Shown here: positions 25,452-34,848 of the stretch, one piece after another
Numbering within the stretch: position 1 is the stretch's first letter
Layout of the letters: each line of letters begins with the position of its first letter
From: an uncultured Flavihumibacter sp.
Lineage (GTDB): Bacteria > Bacteroidota > Bacteroidia > Chitinophagales > Chitinophagaceae
Length of the DNA stretch: 64,000 nt
Reading direction: 5' to 3'
Assembly (NCBI GenBank): GCA_902168105.1
Contig: CABHOY010000075.1
Coordinates: forward strand, 488,553-552,552
Program-made: the position numbers and the translations under genes
The notes under the pieces: model-generated
Told to the model about the DNA's origin: nothing
Database searches by the model: none
What the model saw: only the letters and a program-made list of their open reading frames with translations

Positions 25452-26510
25452 ATGTTCCGGAAAGCGGCATATCTCCTTACTGCTTTTTGCCTGTGGCTAT
25501 GGATCATAGGCCGGGACCGGTATGACCTTACCGCCCATTCCCCGGCGGTGGAGTATTATCAGCTGAAATTGCCCGACAGTCTGCCGCCTCCGGTATACGA
25601 CTTTAAGAACAACCCACTTACCAAACAGGGGATAGCGTTGGGGAGACATTTGTTCTACGATCCGAAACTCTCCCTGGATAGTTCTATTTCCTGCGGATTC
25701 TGTCATCAGCAGTTCGCCGCTTTCGGTCACTTTGACCATGCGCTTAGTCACGGCGTACTGGGACGGACAGGTAACCGCTCGGTGCCGGGACTGTTTAACC
25801 TGATCTGGCAGAAAGACTTTATGTGGGACGGGGGAGTGAATCATCTCGATATTCAGCCTTTAACGCCTATTACAGACGAGAACGAGATGGGGATGGACCT
25901 CGGAGTGCTTATTACGCGTTTGCAGGGAAATAAGACCTATCGTAAGCTTTTTAAGGACGCATATGGTACAGAAGAGGTGACCAGCCAGCGGATGTTTAAA
26001 GCCCTATCACAATTCATCGTGACCATGATCTCTTTTGAGTCCAGATATGACAGTGTAATGCGGAGAGAACCGGGAGTAACTTTTACGGCGGAGGAGCAGG
26101 GAGGATACCGGACATTCACCCAGAAATGCGCCAGCTGCCATAAACCGCCTTTCTTTACCGATTACAGTATCCGGAATAACGGTTTGCCTTATCTGCCTTC
26201 CCTGAATGATGTGGGCAGGATGAGGATCACTAACAATACAGCTGATTATAAGAAATTTAAAGTGCCTTCTCTGCGGAATGTGCTGGTCAGTGCACCATAT
26301 ATGCATGACGGCCGTTTCTTCGATATTTTCCAGGTGTTTGCCATGTACGATCATGGACAGGAAAAAGGGAATACCATTGATCCTCTTGTGAAGAACGGTA
26401 TTCCCCTGACCGAAAAGGAACAGCGACAGCTGTATATGTTCCTGAATACGTTGACCGATAAGAAATTTATAACCAACAAGGAATTCAGCGAAGTGCTGAT
26501 CACTGATTAA
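25452..26510 (+). CDS. Diheme cytochrome c peroxidase/MauG-family enzyme (MbnH-like)
   Basis: The 352-residue periplasmic protein has an N-terminal export signal (AYLLTAFCLWLWIIG) and two heme c attachment sites, CGFCH at 81-85 and CASCH at 226-230, with the family block GRHLFYDPKLSLDSSISC and YMHDGRFFDIFQVF near 292. Bacterial diheme peroxidases reduce hydrogen peroxide; MauG and MbnH relatives instead oxidise amino acid side chains of a partner protein. The gene starts 1 bp after the MbnP-like gene, so modification of that partner is the favoured role. Simple peroxidase activity cannot be excluded. Confidence 0.88.
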   Translation: MFRKAAYLLTAFCLWLWIIGRDRYDLTAHSPAVEYYQLKLPDSLPPPVYDFKNNPLTKQGIALGRHLFYDPKLSLDSSISCGFCHQQFAAFGHFDHALSHGVLGRTGNRSVPGLFNLIWQKDFMWDGGVNHLDIQPLTPITDENEMGMDLGVLITRLQGNKTYRKLFKDAYGTEEVTSQRMFKALSQFIVTMISFESRYDSVMRREPGVTFTAEEQGGYRTFTQKCASCHKPPFFTDYSIRNNGLPYLPSLNDVGRMRITNNTADYKKFKVPSLRNVLVSAPYMHDGRFFDIFQVFAMYDHGQEKGNTIDPLVKNGIPLTEKEQRQLYMFLNTLTDKKFITNKEFSEVLITD

Positions 26511-26516
26511 AGGTGA

Positions 26517-28757
26517 TCACTTCTCAACTACCGGCGTACTGCTCAAGCCCCATTCCTCAATCAGCACACTTACTTTTTTCTTATATGCTTTCAGCTCCGC
26601 AAGGGTTTGTTGTATAAAGCTGTTATCATCCAGTTTGCCTATCACGGCATCCATCTCAGCTTCATTTTCATATGTCATGCGGCGGAAAGGATTCTGATAA
26701 TCTTTCGCCCTGGAATGATAGATGCCTTCTGTCAGGAAGGTCTGTATATGCAAAGATTGCAGCAGGCATTCCTTCAGAAAGGCAGGTGTAAAATCACGTG
26801 CTGTTTTTTCTTCTACATATAACAACGAGGCAATAGCATGCTGCAGTTTATCGAGGGCATATTGCTCTCCGATAGTCTTGTAATTTTCATGCAGCTCGCC
26901 CCAGTTGCTGATAGCGCCTGTGCGGATCCTGTCTTTCAGGTCTGCCAGTGTTTCCTCTTTCATGAGCTGACCACCTACGTTATGCCATGGGCCGCGTTCT
27001 GCGGTTTCCACAACAGCGCGCAACGAAGAGAAATAACGTCCGGGTTGCTCTTCAATATAGGTGAATATATTGCGTACTGCATACAGGTTGATCAGTTCAC
27101 GGAACAGCGGATAAGATCTGTGTACTTTCAATAGCTGTACCTTACGTGAACTGTTCTCTATATCTGTAGCGAATATTTGCAGTCCTGCTACAATTTCCGG
27201 ATCATGTATCAGCAGTTCTTTTCCCTTTTCTTCCAGGTCATGTACGGACAGCTCATCCGCAGCAGATCCATGTTTTGCATACCATGCTTTACCGGTAGCA
27301 ATTTCCATCAATGTCATAGCATGGATCATCTCTTCCACACTATCCGGAGCGAGATAGTCGTATTCTATCAGCTGTGTTTTGTCAGTACGTTTATCGCGAT
27401 CAACATATTTCCAGGAGTTACGTGCCAGTGCATACATATTATGCAGGAACCAGTAACCGGTCATGATCTTCAGGCTGTTGCTCTGTTCATCATTCAACAC
27501 CAGGCTGAATGGGAAAGGTACGTCCATCTCGTACATGTAAGTACCTTTAGCGATCAGTGTGAAGCTGGAAAAGCGGGAGTTATGTTTCAGGCTCACACAC
27601 AGTCCGGGCCAGAAGCCACGGCCTGCTATTATTTCACCGTCCGCACCGCGGGAATTGTGATTGGAACCGATGGTAGCACCTGCAGCCATATTGCTCTGCC
27701 CCATGATCAGTGCTGCACAAAGGAACGAGTTGTTATGGTGTTGTTCATGTGCCGGAAATATCAGTGAGTTCAATACTTCACAACACGAAATGGTTGCATT
27801 ATTACCCAGGTATGAGTTGATCAGCCTTGCGCCATATTTCAACTGTGAATGAGAGGCCATCACAAAACGCACGGCCTTTACACCATAGAACACACGGCAG
27901 CCATAACCAACAATGCCGTTCACCAGTTCGCAGCCTTCACCTATCTGGCTGGTGGCCTCGGAAGAGCTGTTGATGGTAACATTTTTGATCTTGTTGGCGC
28001 CTTTCAGATATGCATCGGTACCGATAGTAGCATCCTTGATGATCTTACAGTTTTTGATCACACAACGATCGCCCACCATGCCATAATAACCACGTTTTTT
28101 ATCAAACTGGTTTTCGGTGAATCTTTTGAATTGCTCCTGTAACGCTTTGTCATCGCGGTTGCGGGTCCACAGCCAGGCATCGCCTGGTAACATGCCATCA
28201 AACGGCATAACGCTTCTGCCGCCATTCTCATTACATAGTTCCAGCCAGATGCGCAGATGCTCCGGTTCACCTTCTTTCACGATACCGTTACCGAATTTCG
28301 AATGATCGGTAGTGGCCATCTCATTGACATTAGAGATGATCACTTCATTACCGATAATATAATGGGAGAGGAAGTTAACGTTATGGATCGCGGCATTGTC
28401 GCCGAAATCACAGGAAGATATCGTACTGTTATATAGCCCTACAGGTAATCTCAGGTTATGAAATTCCAGGTAGTATGGTTCCAGTTTACCAATGCGCACA
28501 ACACCAAAGAAGTGGCAATGTTTTACCAGCTGCGGACTGAATTCATTAGCCACGAAGATATTGTTCCAGTCATCAGAGGTATTATCGTTACGCACTAACG
28601 TCTCAATTTCAAGCGCACTAAGCTTACGGTAATTGCGTTGTTGCTTACCAAGTTGTTTGTTCCGCAGGTAGTATTCATCCTGCCCTTCAGGCAAATAAGA
28701 TGCCGCTACAAAATTGTAGCCCAACTCAACGAGTGGCTTCTTCTGTATCACATTCAT
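26517..28757 (-). CDS. DUF4954 protein with left-handed beta-helix
   Basis: This large 746-residue protein has a central run of hexapeptide-like repeats (about residues 95-390, with units such as VIKNCKIIKDATIGTDAYLK and INSSSEATSQIGEGC), the pattern of a left-handed beta-helix as in acyl- and nucleotidyltransferases. The C-terminal 350 residues are helical. It matches the DUF4954 family of Bacteroidota, for which no reaction is known to me. It follows glmS by 22 bp on the same strand and is probably co-transcribed, which hints at a role near UDP-N-acetylglucosamine metabolism, where GlmU has a similar helix. Confidence 0.8.
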   Translation of the reverse strand: MNVIQKKPLVELGYNFVAASYLPEGQDEYYLRNKQLGKQQRNYRKLSALEIETLVRNDNTSDDWNNIFVANEFSPQLVKHCHFFGVVRIGKLEPYYLEFHNLRLPVGLYNSTISSCDFGDNAAIHNVNFLSHYIIGNEVIISNVNEMATTDHSKFGNGIVKEGEPEHLRIWLELCNENGGRSVMPFDGMLPGDAWLWTRNRDDKALQEQFKRFTENQFDKKRGYYGMVGDRCVIKNCKIIKDATIGTDAYLKGANKIKNVTINSSSEATSQIGEGCELVNGIVGYGCRVFYGVKAVRFVMASHSQLKYGARLINSYLGNNATISCCEVLNSLIFPAHEQHHNNSFLCAALIMGQSNMAAGATIGSNHNSRGADGEIIAGRGFWPGLCVSLKHNSRFSSFTLIAKGTYMYEMDVPFPFSLVLNDEQSNSLKIMTGYWFLHNMYALARNSWKYVDRDKRTDKTQLIEYDYLAPDSVEEMIHAMTLMEIATGKAWYAKHGSAADELSVHDLEEKGKELLIHDPEIVAGLQIFATDIENSSRKVQLLKVHRSYPLFRELINLYAVRNIFTYIEEQPGRYFSSLRAVVETAERGPWHNVGGQLMKEETLADLKDRIRTGAISNWGELHENYKTIGEQYALDKLQHAIASLLYVEEKTARDFTPAFLKECLLQSLHIQTFLTEGIYHSRAKDYQNPFRRMTYENEAEMDAVIGKLDDNSFIQQTLAELKAYKKKVSVLIEEWGLSSTPVVEK

Positions 28758-28779
28758 CGAAAAAGAATTGAGGTTATTA

Positions 28780-30618
28780 TTATTCTACCGTAACTGATTT
28801 AGCGAGGTTCCTCGGCTTATCCACATCAAATCCTTTCAGTACGCCAATATGATAGGCAAGCAACTGCATTGGAATAACGGACAATATTGGCGCTACCAGT
28901 TCATCTGCTGCCGGTACTTCAATGACATCGTCTGCCATGCCCGGAATGGTCTGGTCGCCTTCTGTTACAACAGCAATTACCTTCCCTTTACGTGCTTTTA
29001 TTTCCTGTATGTTGGATACTACTTTCTCATAATAGCTGTCGCGGGTAGCTACAAAAACAACAGGTAGATTTTCGTCCACCAGGGCGATAGGACCATGTTT
29101 CATTTCTGCCGCCGGGTAGCCTTCTGCATGTATGTATGAGATCTCTTTCAGTTTCAGCGCGCCTTCCAGTGCTACAGGGAAGTTATAGCCGCGGCCCAGG
29201 TAAAGGAAGTCGCGGGCGTCTTTATATTTATCTGCTATCTTTTTGATCTGATCATTCAGCTTGAGCGTAATAGCTACTTTCTCGGAAATAGTGTCCAGTT
29301 CATCCAGCAGATGCTGGAAGCGCTGTTGTGTGATGCTGCCTTTTTCCTGTGCCACTCTCAAACCTATCAGACAGAGCACAGCTAATTGTGCTGTAAAGGC
29401 CTTGGTGCTGGCCACGCCGATCTCCGGACCGGCATGTGTGTATGCGCCGGCATGAGAAAGACGTGCGATGGAGGACCCTACTACGTTACAAACGCCTAAT
29501 ATGATCGCTCCTTTCTCTTTCGCTGCTTCCATAGCCACCAATGTATCTGCGGTTTCGCCGGATTGTGATACCGCTATGATAACATCGCCTTCGCCAACTA
29601 CCGGATTACGGTACCTGAATTCCGAAGCGTACTCGACCTCTACAGGAATACGGCATAACTCCTCGATCACATATTCCGCTATCAGCCCTGCATGCCAGGA
29701 GGTACCGCAGGCTACAATAATGATACGTTTGGCCTGGGCCAGGAGCGCTGCATGCTCGCGGATGCCGCCCAGGGTCAGCGTGCCTTTCTTCGCGTCCAGA
29801 CGGCCGCGCAGACTATCAAAGATGGTTTGCGGCTGTTCAAAGATCTCTTTCAGCATGAAGTGATCGTACCCGCTTTTCTCTATCGCTGCCAGTTCAATGT
29901 CCAGCTTCTGGATGTATGGGGTCTGACGTTCATTGGAAATATTCTTCAGGATCAGTTCGTCCGCTTTGATGATGGCAATTTCATAATCGTTCACATACAC
30001 GACCTCTTTGGTATATTCTACGATAGGAGAGGCGTCTGAGGCCAGGAAGTGTTCTCCCTTGCCTACACCTATCACCAGCGGACTGCCTTTACGGGCAGCA
30101 ATGAGCGTATCAGGATTATCTTCATCAACCAGTACGATCACATATGCTCCTACCACCCTTTTCAGGGCGATACGCAGCGCCTCTTCCAGTCCGCACTGAT
30201 TACTTTGTTGTATTTCTTCTATAAAGTGGATGAGCACTTCTGTATCGGTATCACTTTTAAAGACATGGCCTTTTTTCAACAGCTCCTGTTTAAGCTGTGA
30301 ATAATTCTCTATGATACCGTTGTGTATCATAGCCAGTTTACCGTTGCCGGAAGCATGCGGATGGGAGTTACGGTCACTGGGCTCACCATGGGTGGCCCAT
30401 CTCGTATGGCCGATGGCCACGTGGCTGCGAACGTCTTTACCACTGAGGTGGTCTTCCAGTTCTGCAACTTTCCCTTTTTTCTTGTAGACCTTTAGCCCGC
30501 TGCCGTTAAGCAAAGCCACACCGGCACTATCATAACCGCGGTATTCTAATCTTTTTAATCCTTTTAATACAATGGGGTAGGCTTCTCGTTGGCCTATGTA
30601 AGCAACTATTCCGCACAT
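28780..30618 (-). CDS. glmS: Glutamine-fructose-6-phosphate aminotransferase (isomerising)
   Basis: GlmS makes glucosamine-6-phosphate from fructose-6-phosphate and glutamine, the first step to UDP-N-acetylglucosamine for cell wall and lipopolysaccharide. The 612-residue protein starts MCGIVAYIGQREAY, with the catalytic Cys directly after Met; the glutaminase domain includes GHTRWATHGEPSDRN. Two SIS sugar-isomerase domains follow, with AVSQSGETADTLVA near 353 and the closing PRNLAKSVTVE. No glmS ribozyme is visible in the 224 bp upstream, as expected outside Firmicutes. Confidence 0.97.
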   Translation of the reverse strand: MCGIVAYIGQREAYPIVLKGLKRLEYRGYDSAGVALLNGSGLKVYKKKGKVAELEDHLSGKDVRSHVAIGHTRWATHGEPSDRNSHPHASGNGKLAMIHNGIIENYSQLKQELLKKGHVFKSDTDTEVLIHFIEEIQQSNQCGLEEALRIALKRVVGAYVIVLVDEDNPDTLIAARKGSPLVIGVGKGEHFLASDASPIVEYTKEVVYVNDYEIAIIKADELILKNISNERQTPYIQKLDIELAAIEKSGYDHFMLKEIFEQPQTIFDSLRGRLDAKKGTLTLGGIREHAALLAQAKRIIIVACGTSWHAGLIAEYVIEELCRIPVEVEYASEFRYRNPVVGEGDVIIAVSQSGETADTLVAMEAAKEKGAIILGVCNVVGSSIARLSHAGAYTHAGPEIGVASTKAFTAQLAVLCLIGLRVAQEKGSITQQRFQHLLDELDTISEKVAITLKLNDQIKKIADKYKDARDFLYLGRGYNFPVALEGALKLKEISYIHAEGYPAAEMKHGPIALVDENLPVVFVATRDSYYEKVVSNIQEIKARKGKVIAVVTEGDQTIPGMADDVIEVPAADELVAPILSVIPMQLLAYHIGVLKGFDVDKPRNLAKSVTVE

Positions 30619-30842
30619 AGATGTTTTTCAGTTTTACATGGATAAAGACGTGCAATATGGACAAAAAATGTGAAAAAAGTATAAAAGAAAGCGAATAATG
30701 GTCCACAATAACAAAATGAGGATCATTCTCTTAGACCTGATAAGTAACAATACTTATGTGCTGGCAGGCTATTCCTATTATCAAATTGCATGCCTGCTAA
30801 GAAAAATCGTAATTTGTACCCCTTAACTTAACATGAGGCCCT

Positions 30843-31373
30843 ATGAGATACATTGTAATAATATTACTATGCTGCCTGGCATGTGAACCACCTCCACCTG
30901 AAAGGCAACCTATCCCGGTTGCAGAAGACAGTACCTTTCTTACGGGCACTTTTTATCTGGTACGTCATGCCGAACAAGGTACGGGGGAAGATTCCGCACT
31001 TACAGATGCTGGTCAGCACAGGGCAGGGGCGCTCTACAGGTTATTACAGGACTCAGGGATCCAGAAGGTCTATTTCACCCATTATCAACGTAGTATGCAG
31101 ACGGCAGATTCAATATGCCAGTACCTCGCAATTGACACCGCATCATATGTTCCCGATTCAACAGGCGAGGACCTGTTGTATGAGATAACCCGTCACAACG
31201 ACTGGGGTAAGAAGCTGTTGGTAATAGGGCATAGCAACACATTGATCCCTATCATGCACTCGTTAAAGGCAAAGCCAAAGATTGATTCTATAGGAGAGAA
31301 AGATTATAGCAACCTGTTTGTTGTGAGGAAGTACAAGGACAGTGTGAGATGCAGGAAAATGAATTATGAGTGA
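30843..31373 (+). CDS. Lipoprotein with histidine phosphatase domain
   Basis: The 176-residue protein carries a short signal and lipobox (CCLAC near residue 16), a proline-rich linker, then a histidine-phosphatase fold with YLVRHAEQGTGED near 41 holding the phospho-accepting His of the RHxE signature, and LLVIGHSNTLIP near 130 with the second catalytic His. SixA-like and phosphoglycerate-mutase-like enzymes share this layout. Envelope anchoring means the substrate is outside the cytoplasm. The gene faces glmS divergently and converges on mgtE. Confidence 0.85.
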   Translation: MRYIVIILLCCLACEPPPPERQPIPVAEDSTFLTGTFYLVRHAEQGTGEDSALTDAGQHRAGALYRLLQDSGIQKVYFTHYQRSMQTADSICQYLAIDTASYVPDSTGEDLLYEITRHNDWGKKLLVIGHSNTLIPIMHSLKAKPKIDSIGEKDYSNLFVVRKYKDSVRCRKMNYE

Positions 31374-31395
31374 GGAACCAGGGCTCCCTGATTCC

Positions 31396-32772
31396 TCACA
31401 ATAAAATACCTTTCATTAATGTATACGCCACAGAGAAGTAGATCAGCAGACCTGTTACATCCACCAGGGTTGCTACAAAAGGAGCTGAAGAAGTAGCTGG
31501 ATCTGCACCTAATTTTTTCAATATCAGTGGCAGCATAGAACCGGAGAGCGTTCCCCAGAGAACGACGCCTACAAGTGATATCCCCACGGTAGAACCGATC
31601 AATATAGCATGGTCGCCATAGGTATGGAAGAATGAATTCCAGAGGATGATACGGATAAAGCCTATGAAGCCCAGTGCCCCGCCAAGCAATACACCGGAAA
31701 GGATCTCTCTCCGCATTACCCTCCACCAGTCTGTAATGGCGATCTCACCGAGGGCCATCGCCTGTATAATAAGCGTGGACGCCTGGGAGCCGCTATTACC
31801 TCCGCTGGATATAATTAATGGAACAAAGAGCGCCAGTACGACAGCTTTGGCTATCTCCCCCTCAAAAAAGGCCATGGCAGTAGCCGTGAGCATTTCTCCT
31901 AGGAATAATATCACCAGCCATCCTATTCTTTTCTTAACCAGTTTCATTAGGGGGATATCGAGGTAAGGCTCATCCAGGGCCTCGGTACCACCGATCCTTT
32001 GTATGTCTTCCGTATGTTCTTCGTTGGCGATCCAGAGGATGTCATCGATCGTGATGATACCCAGTAGTATGCCGGCATCGTCTACTACAGGCAGCGCCAC
32101 ACGGTTTTCCATACGGAATATCTGTATGGCCTCTTCCTGGTCGTCATTCACATGTAAAGCCACAAAGCGGTCGTCCATCAGTGTATGGACCACCGTTTCA
32201 GGCGATACCAGGAGGAATTCCCTGATACGGAAGTCATCTGTCAGTTTGCCCTTTTCGTCTACAACATAGATCACGTCAATGGTCTCACTGTCCTTACCAT
32301 ATTCCCGTATATAACGTAACACCTGCTTCACAGTCCACTCTTCCCTTACAGCGATATACTCAGGCGTCATGATACGGCCCACGCTTGTTTCGGGATATCC
32401 CAGCAGGCTGAGAGTGATCTTACGCTCTTCAGGGTCCAGCAGTTTGATCAGCTCTTTCAGCACATCACTATGTAATTCACCCAGGAAGGCGGTACGGTCA
32501 TCCGCCGGCAATTCATTAAGCAGTTCAGCTACCCTGGCGGCAGGCAGTTCCCTGATCACGTCTTCCTGTATATGAAACTCCAGGATCCTGAAGGCCGCTG
32601 CAGCACGTCCTATAGACAGGTGATTCATGATCACGTCAGCATGGTCGGGCATCTCGTGAATGAGTTCGGCGATATCCGTGATAAGCTGATCATCCAGATA
32701 CACTTTCAGTTCCGGTAAGTTCTGCTCAACGACCAGCGTCTCAAATTTTTCCTGTAAAGCTTCATTTTCCAT
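31396..32772 (-). CDS. mgtE: Magnesium transporter MgtE
   Basis: MgtE is a homodimeric Mg2+ channel gated by cytosolic magnesium. The N-terminal helical domain (about 1-130) includes the ELLNELPADDRTAFLGEL block; two CBS domains follow (about 130-255, MTPEYIAVREEWTVKQVL and DDRFVALHVNDDQEEA). Five membrane helices make up the C-terminal third with the conserved PLIISSGGNSGSQASTLI selectivity segment near 330. I use the ATG at 32770-32772 (MENEALQEKF); an in-frame start at 32808 would add twelve residues not typical of the family. It precedes a bestrophin-family gene on the same strand by 51 bp. Confidence 0.95.
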   Translation of the reverse strand: MENEALQEKFETLVVEQNLPELKVYLDDQLITDIAELIHEMPDHADVIMNHLSIGRAAAAFRILEFHIQEDVIRELPAARVAELLNELPADDRTAFLGELHSDVLKELIKLLDPEERKITLSLLGYPETSVGRIMTPEYIAVREEWTVKQVLRYIREYGKDSETIDVIYVVDEKGKLTDDFRIREFLLVSPETVVHTLMDDRFVALHVNDDQEEAIQIFRMENRVALPVVDDAGILLGIITIDDILWIANEEHTEDIQRIGGTEALDEPYLDIPLMKLVKKRIGWLVILFLGEMLTATAMAFFEGEIAKAVVLALFVPLIISSGGNSGSQASTLIIQAMALGEIAITDWWRVMRREILSGVLLGGALGFIGFIRIILWNSFFHTYGDHAILIGSTVGISLVGVVLWGTLSGSMLPLILKKLGADPATSSAPFVATLVDVTGLLIYFSVAYTLMKGILL

Positions 32773-32823
32773 ATTCCTAAATGCTGTCAGTGAGGCGAAA
32801 ATAAACAAAGTTGGTGTGCTGCG

Positions 32824-33693
32824 TTACAATATCTCTGACACATGTTTTCGGATATTAGCAGAAATCGTGTCCGTAGGCAGGTCATTCGCATCTAATCCGA
32901 AAGGGTCTTCAATTTCTTCAGCGATCAGCTCAAGGCTGGCAAGCACGTAAAAGATGAATACCACTACAGGTATCACGAGGTAATGTAAGGTAAACACATA
33001 GCCCAATGGCAGTGTCATTACAAAGAAGAAGATGAACTTCTTAATGAATACACTATAGGAAAAAGGGATCGGTGTATTCCTGATGCGTTCACAGGCACCG
33101 ACAATATCCGTAAAGGATTGCAGCTCCAGGTTGATCGTCAGCAATTGTTCGCCGGTGAACTGGCCCTGGCGGTATAATTCGTGTACATGCGCCAGTATCA
33201 GGCCTGCTATCTGGTTAGGAACGTGTTTATCGGGATCTAACTGAACACCTGCCACAGGCAGTAACTCGTCTGCTTTATAAGTATTACGCAGATGGTTCTT
33301 CATGGCGAAAGCATAATTAGGTATCATGATCCGGAAGAACTCACGGGAAGCAGTATTGGAAACGGGTAGCATAGCTCCCAGTTTAATAGCAAGATTACGG
33401 GAGTTGTTCACAAGAGAGCCCCATTGCCTGCGTCCTTCCCACCAGCGGTCATACGCAGTATTAGTACGGAATACCAGCAGTAAGGATATCACAAACCCTA
33501 GTAATGAATGAATTAGGGTGATCTGTTTCAGATCGCTGTTAGGTGATAAATGTAACAGCTCAAGTTCAAGGAAGGCGATAAGTGCACAATAGGCAGACAG
33601 GGCTATAAACATGGGGAACAGCTTCCTGACGGTATCGGCTTTATGAAATCGGAAGATGAACGTAAACCAGACTTTTGGGTTGTAATCTATCAT
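32824..33693 (-). CDS. Bestrophin-family ion channel
   Basis: Bacterial bestrophins form pentameric ion channels, usually cation selective. The product of about 289 residues opens MIDYNPKVWFTFIFRFHKADT, has the first two membrane helices with the typical spacing, then the hallmark FRTNTAYDRWWEGRRQWG near residue 80 and the pairs of later helices. I use the ATG at 33691-33693; a TTG at 33717 gives eight more residues and is less likely. It lies 51 bp upstream of mgtE, possibly in one transcript. Confidence 0.88.
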   Translation of the reverse strand: MIDYNPKVWFTFIFRFHKADTVRKLFPMFIALSAYCALIAFLELELLHLSPNSDLKQITLIHSLLGFVISLLLVFRTNTAYDRWWEGRRQWGSLVNNSRNLAIKLGAMLPVSNTASREFFRIMIPNYAFAMKNHLRNTYKADELLPVAGVQLDPDKHVPNQIAGLILAHVHELYRQGQFTGEQLLTINLELQSFTDIVGACERIRNTPIPFSYSVFIKKFIFFFVMTLPLGYVFTLHYLVIPVVVFIFYVLASLELIAEEIEDPFGLDANDLPTDTISANIRKHVSEIL

Positions 33694-33790
33694 ATCTTTA
33701 AAAAGAGATTTCCGCAAACCTAAAAATTTTACACATGATTTTGATAACTTCCTGCTTTACCTTTATTTTACGCTTCGTTTACATAACATT

Positions 33791-34180
33791 ATGATCAAGC
33801 CATATTTATTCGTCGACAAGACAAAAGGCAAGGGCCGCGGTGTATTTACCAAAGAAAGAATACCGTCCGGTACCCGTATAGAAACCTCTCCTGTACTTGT
33901 TCTGTCTTATGACGATACCGAGATTGTCGATAAAACTAAGCTGCACAATTACATCTTCCTTTGGGGCGCGCGTGAAACCCGTTCCTGTATTGCACTGGGT
34001 TTTTGTTCCATCTACAACCATTCCTATGAGCCTAACTGCGAGTATGAAATGGACTTCGATGCAGAAACCATGAGCATCATTACCCGCCGGGAAATCAAGA
34101 AAGGTGAAGAACTATGCATTAACTACAATGGTGAAGTCACCGATACCTCACCAGTATGGTTCGACGTCAGGAAGAAATAA
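33791..34180 (+). CDS. Small SET-domain protein
   Basis: The 129-residue protein consists of a single SET domain: KGRGVFTKERIPSGTRIE at the start, CSIYNHSYEPNCEY near 75 (the NHS/C motif that binds SAM and forms the pseudoknot) and GEELCINYNGE near 106. SET enzymes methylate lysine in proteins; bacterial targets are largely unknown. It is full length for the minimal bacterial form, with no pre- or post-SET region. It stands alone upstream of the marR-hut operon. Confidence 0.88.
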   Translation: MIKPYLFVDKTKGKGRGVFTKERIPSGTRIETSPVLVLSYDDTEIVDKTKLHNYIFLWGARETRSCIALGFCSIYNHSYEPNCEYEMDFDAETMSIITRREIKKGEELCINYNGEVTDTSPVWFDVRKK

Positions 34181-34277
34181 TACTGTAAGGAAGTAAGCAC
34201 TGCTGCTTAATAAAACCCTACTGGCCCGCCAGGAAAGAAGTTTAATCAGCCGGAAAGCCAAACTCCCTGAAGAAATT

Positions 34278-34303
34278 AATAAGGAATTGAGAAATTCCTT
34301 ATT
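34278..34303 (+). promoter_or_regulatory. 11-bp inverted repeat upstream of marR-hut
   Basis: Arms 34278-34288 and 34293-34303 are exact inverse complements (AATAAGGAATT / AATTCCTTATT) around a 4-bp spacer. It lies 40 bp before the marR start and may be an operator for the MarR protein. It could also be the terminator of the SET gene, but no T-run follows. Confidence 0.5.
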
Positions 34304-34315
34304 ATTGTATCAAAA

Positions 34316-34333
34316 TATATAAGTGCTTATATA
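34316..34333 (+). promoter_or_regulatory. Palindrome overlapping the marR-hut promoter
   Basis: TATATAAG at 34316-34323 is mirrored by CTTATATA at 34326-34333 with the 2-bp spacer TG. It lies just before the marR start at 34343 and between a TTG at 34305-34307 and a TATATAAT at 34328-34335 that could be -33 and -7 elements. The size and symmetry suit a MarR dimer and the position suits repression. Confidence 0.6.
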
Positions 34334-34342
34334 ATTCACGGT

Positions 34343-34828
34343 ATGAGTTTTTATGCTTCTCTAGGATACCTGGTCTTTGGCAGCCGTTTAAGACGGTTGA
34401 GTGAATACTTCCTGATGGAGGTCAATAAGGTATACGAGCAGTCTGGTATTGCCTTTGACGCCAGCTGGTTTCCCGTTTTCTATATACTTTCACGTCAACA
34501 GAACATTCCCTTAATAGATATTGCAGAACAACTGGAGGTCTCCCATTCCGCTGTCAGCCAGCTTATCACCGGCCTTAAAAAGAAAGGACTGGTGATAACC
34601 GCGCCTTGCCCGGATGATGGCCGCCGGCAACTGGTCATGCTCAGTAAGAAAGGAGAGGAACTGCTGCAGCAGGTGCAGCCTGTATGGACAGCTATCACAG
34701 CGGCCATGCAGGAACTGACTGAAGAACATAAACAAAGCAGATTACTGCTGGATGCAGTTTCGCAGGTGGAAAGCGCAGTACAGGAAACGCCTTTATCTGC
34801 GCGGATCCTGGCGTCTATGAAGAACTAA
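34343..34828 (+). CDS. MarR-family transcriptional regulator
   Basis: The 161-residue product is a winged-helix MarR-type dimer. The recognition helix and wing read IAEQLEVSHSAVSQLITGLK, then KGLVITAPCPDDGRRQLVML with the wing arginines, near residues 60-100. The gene lies 20 bp upstream of hutH on the same strand, and two palindromes precede it. I infer that it represses the hut genes and itself and is released by histidine or urocanate. This differs from the GntR-type HutC of proteobacteria; direct evidence is lacking. Confidence 0.85.
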   Translation: MSFYASLGYLVFGSRLRRLSEYFLMEVNKVYEQSGIAFDASWFPVFYILSRQQNIPLIDIAEQLEVSHSAVSQLITGLKKKGLVITAPCPDDGRRQLVMLSKKGEELLQQVQPVWTAITAAMQELTEEHKQSRLLLDAVSQVESAVQETPLSARILASMKN

Positions 34829-34848
34829 TCGATTCAATCCAATCAACA

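Noticed and set aside
27177..27767. Open frame of 196 codons opposite the DUF4954 gene
   Set aside because: It is antisense to a coherent beta-helix protein and shows no plausible domain.
30410..30430. CACGTG-containing sequence as a parS site
   Set aside because: It shares only the central hexamer with the parS consensus and lies within the glmS coding sequence; the other CACGTG near 3750 is likewise coding.
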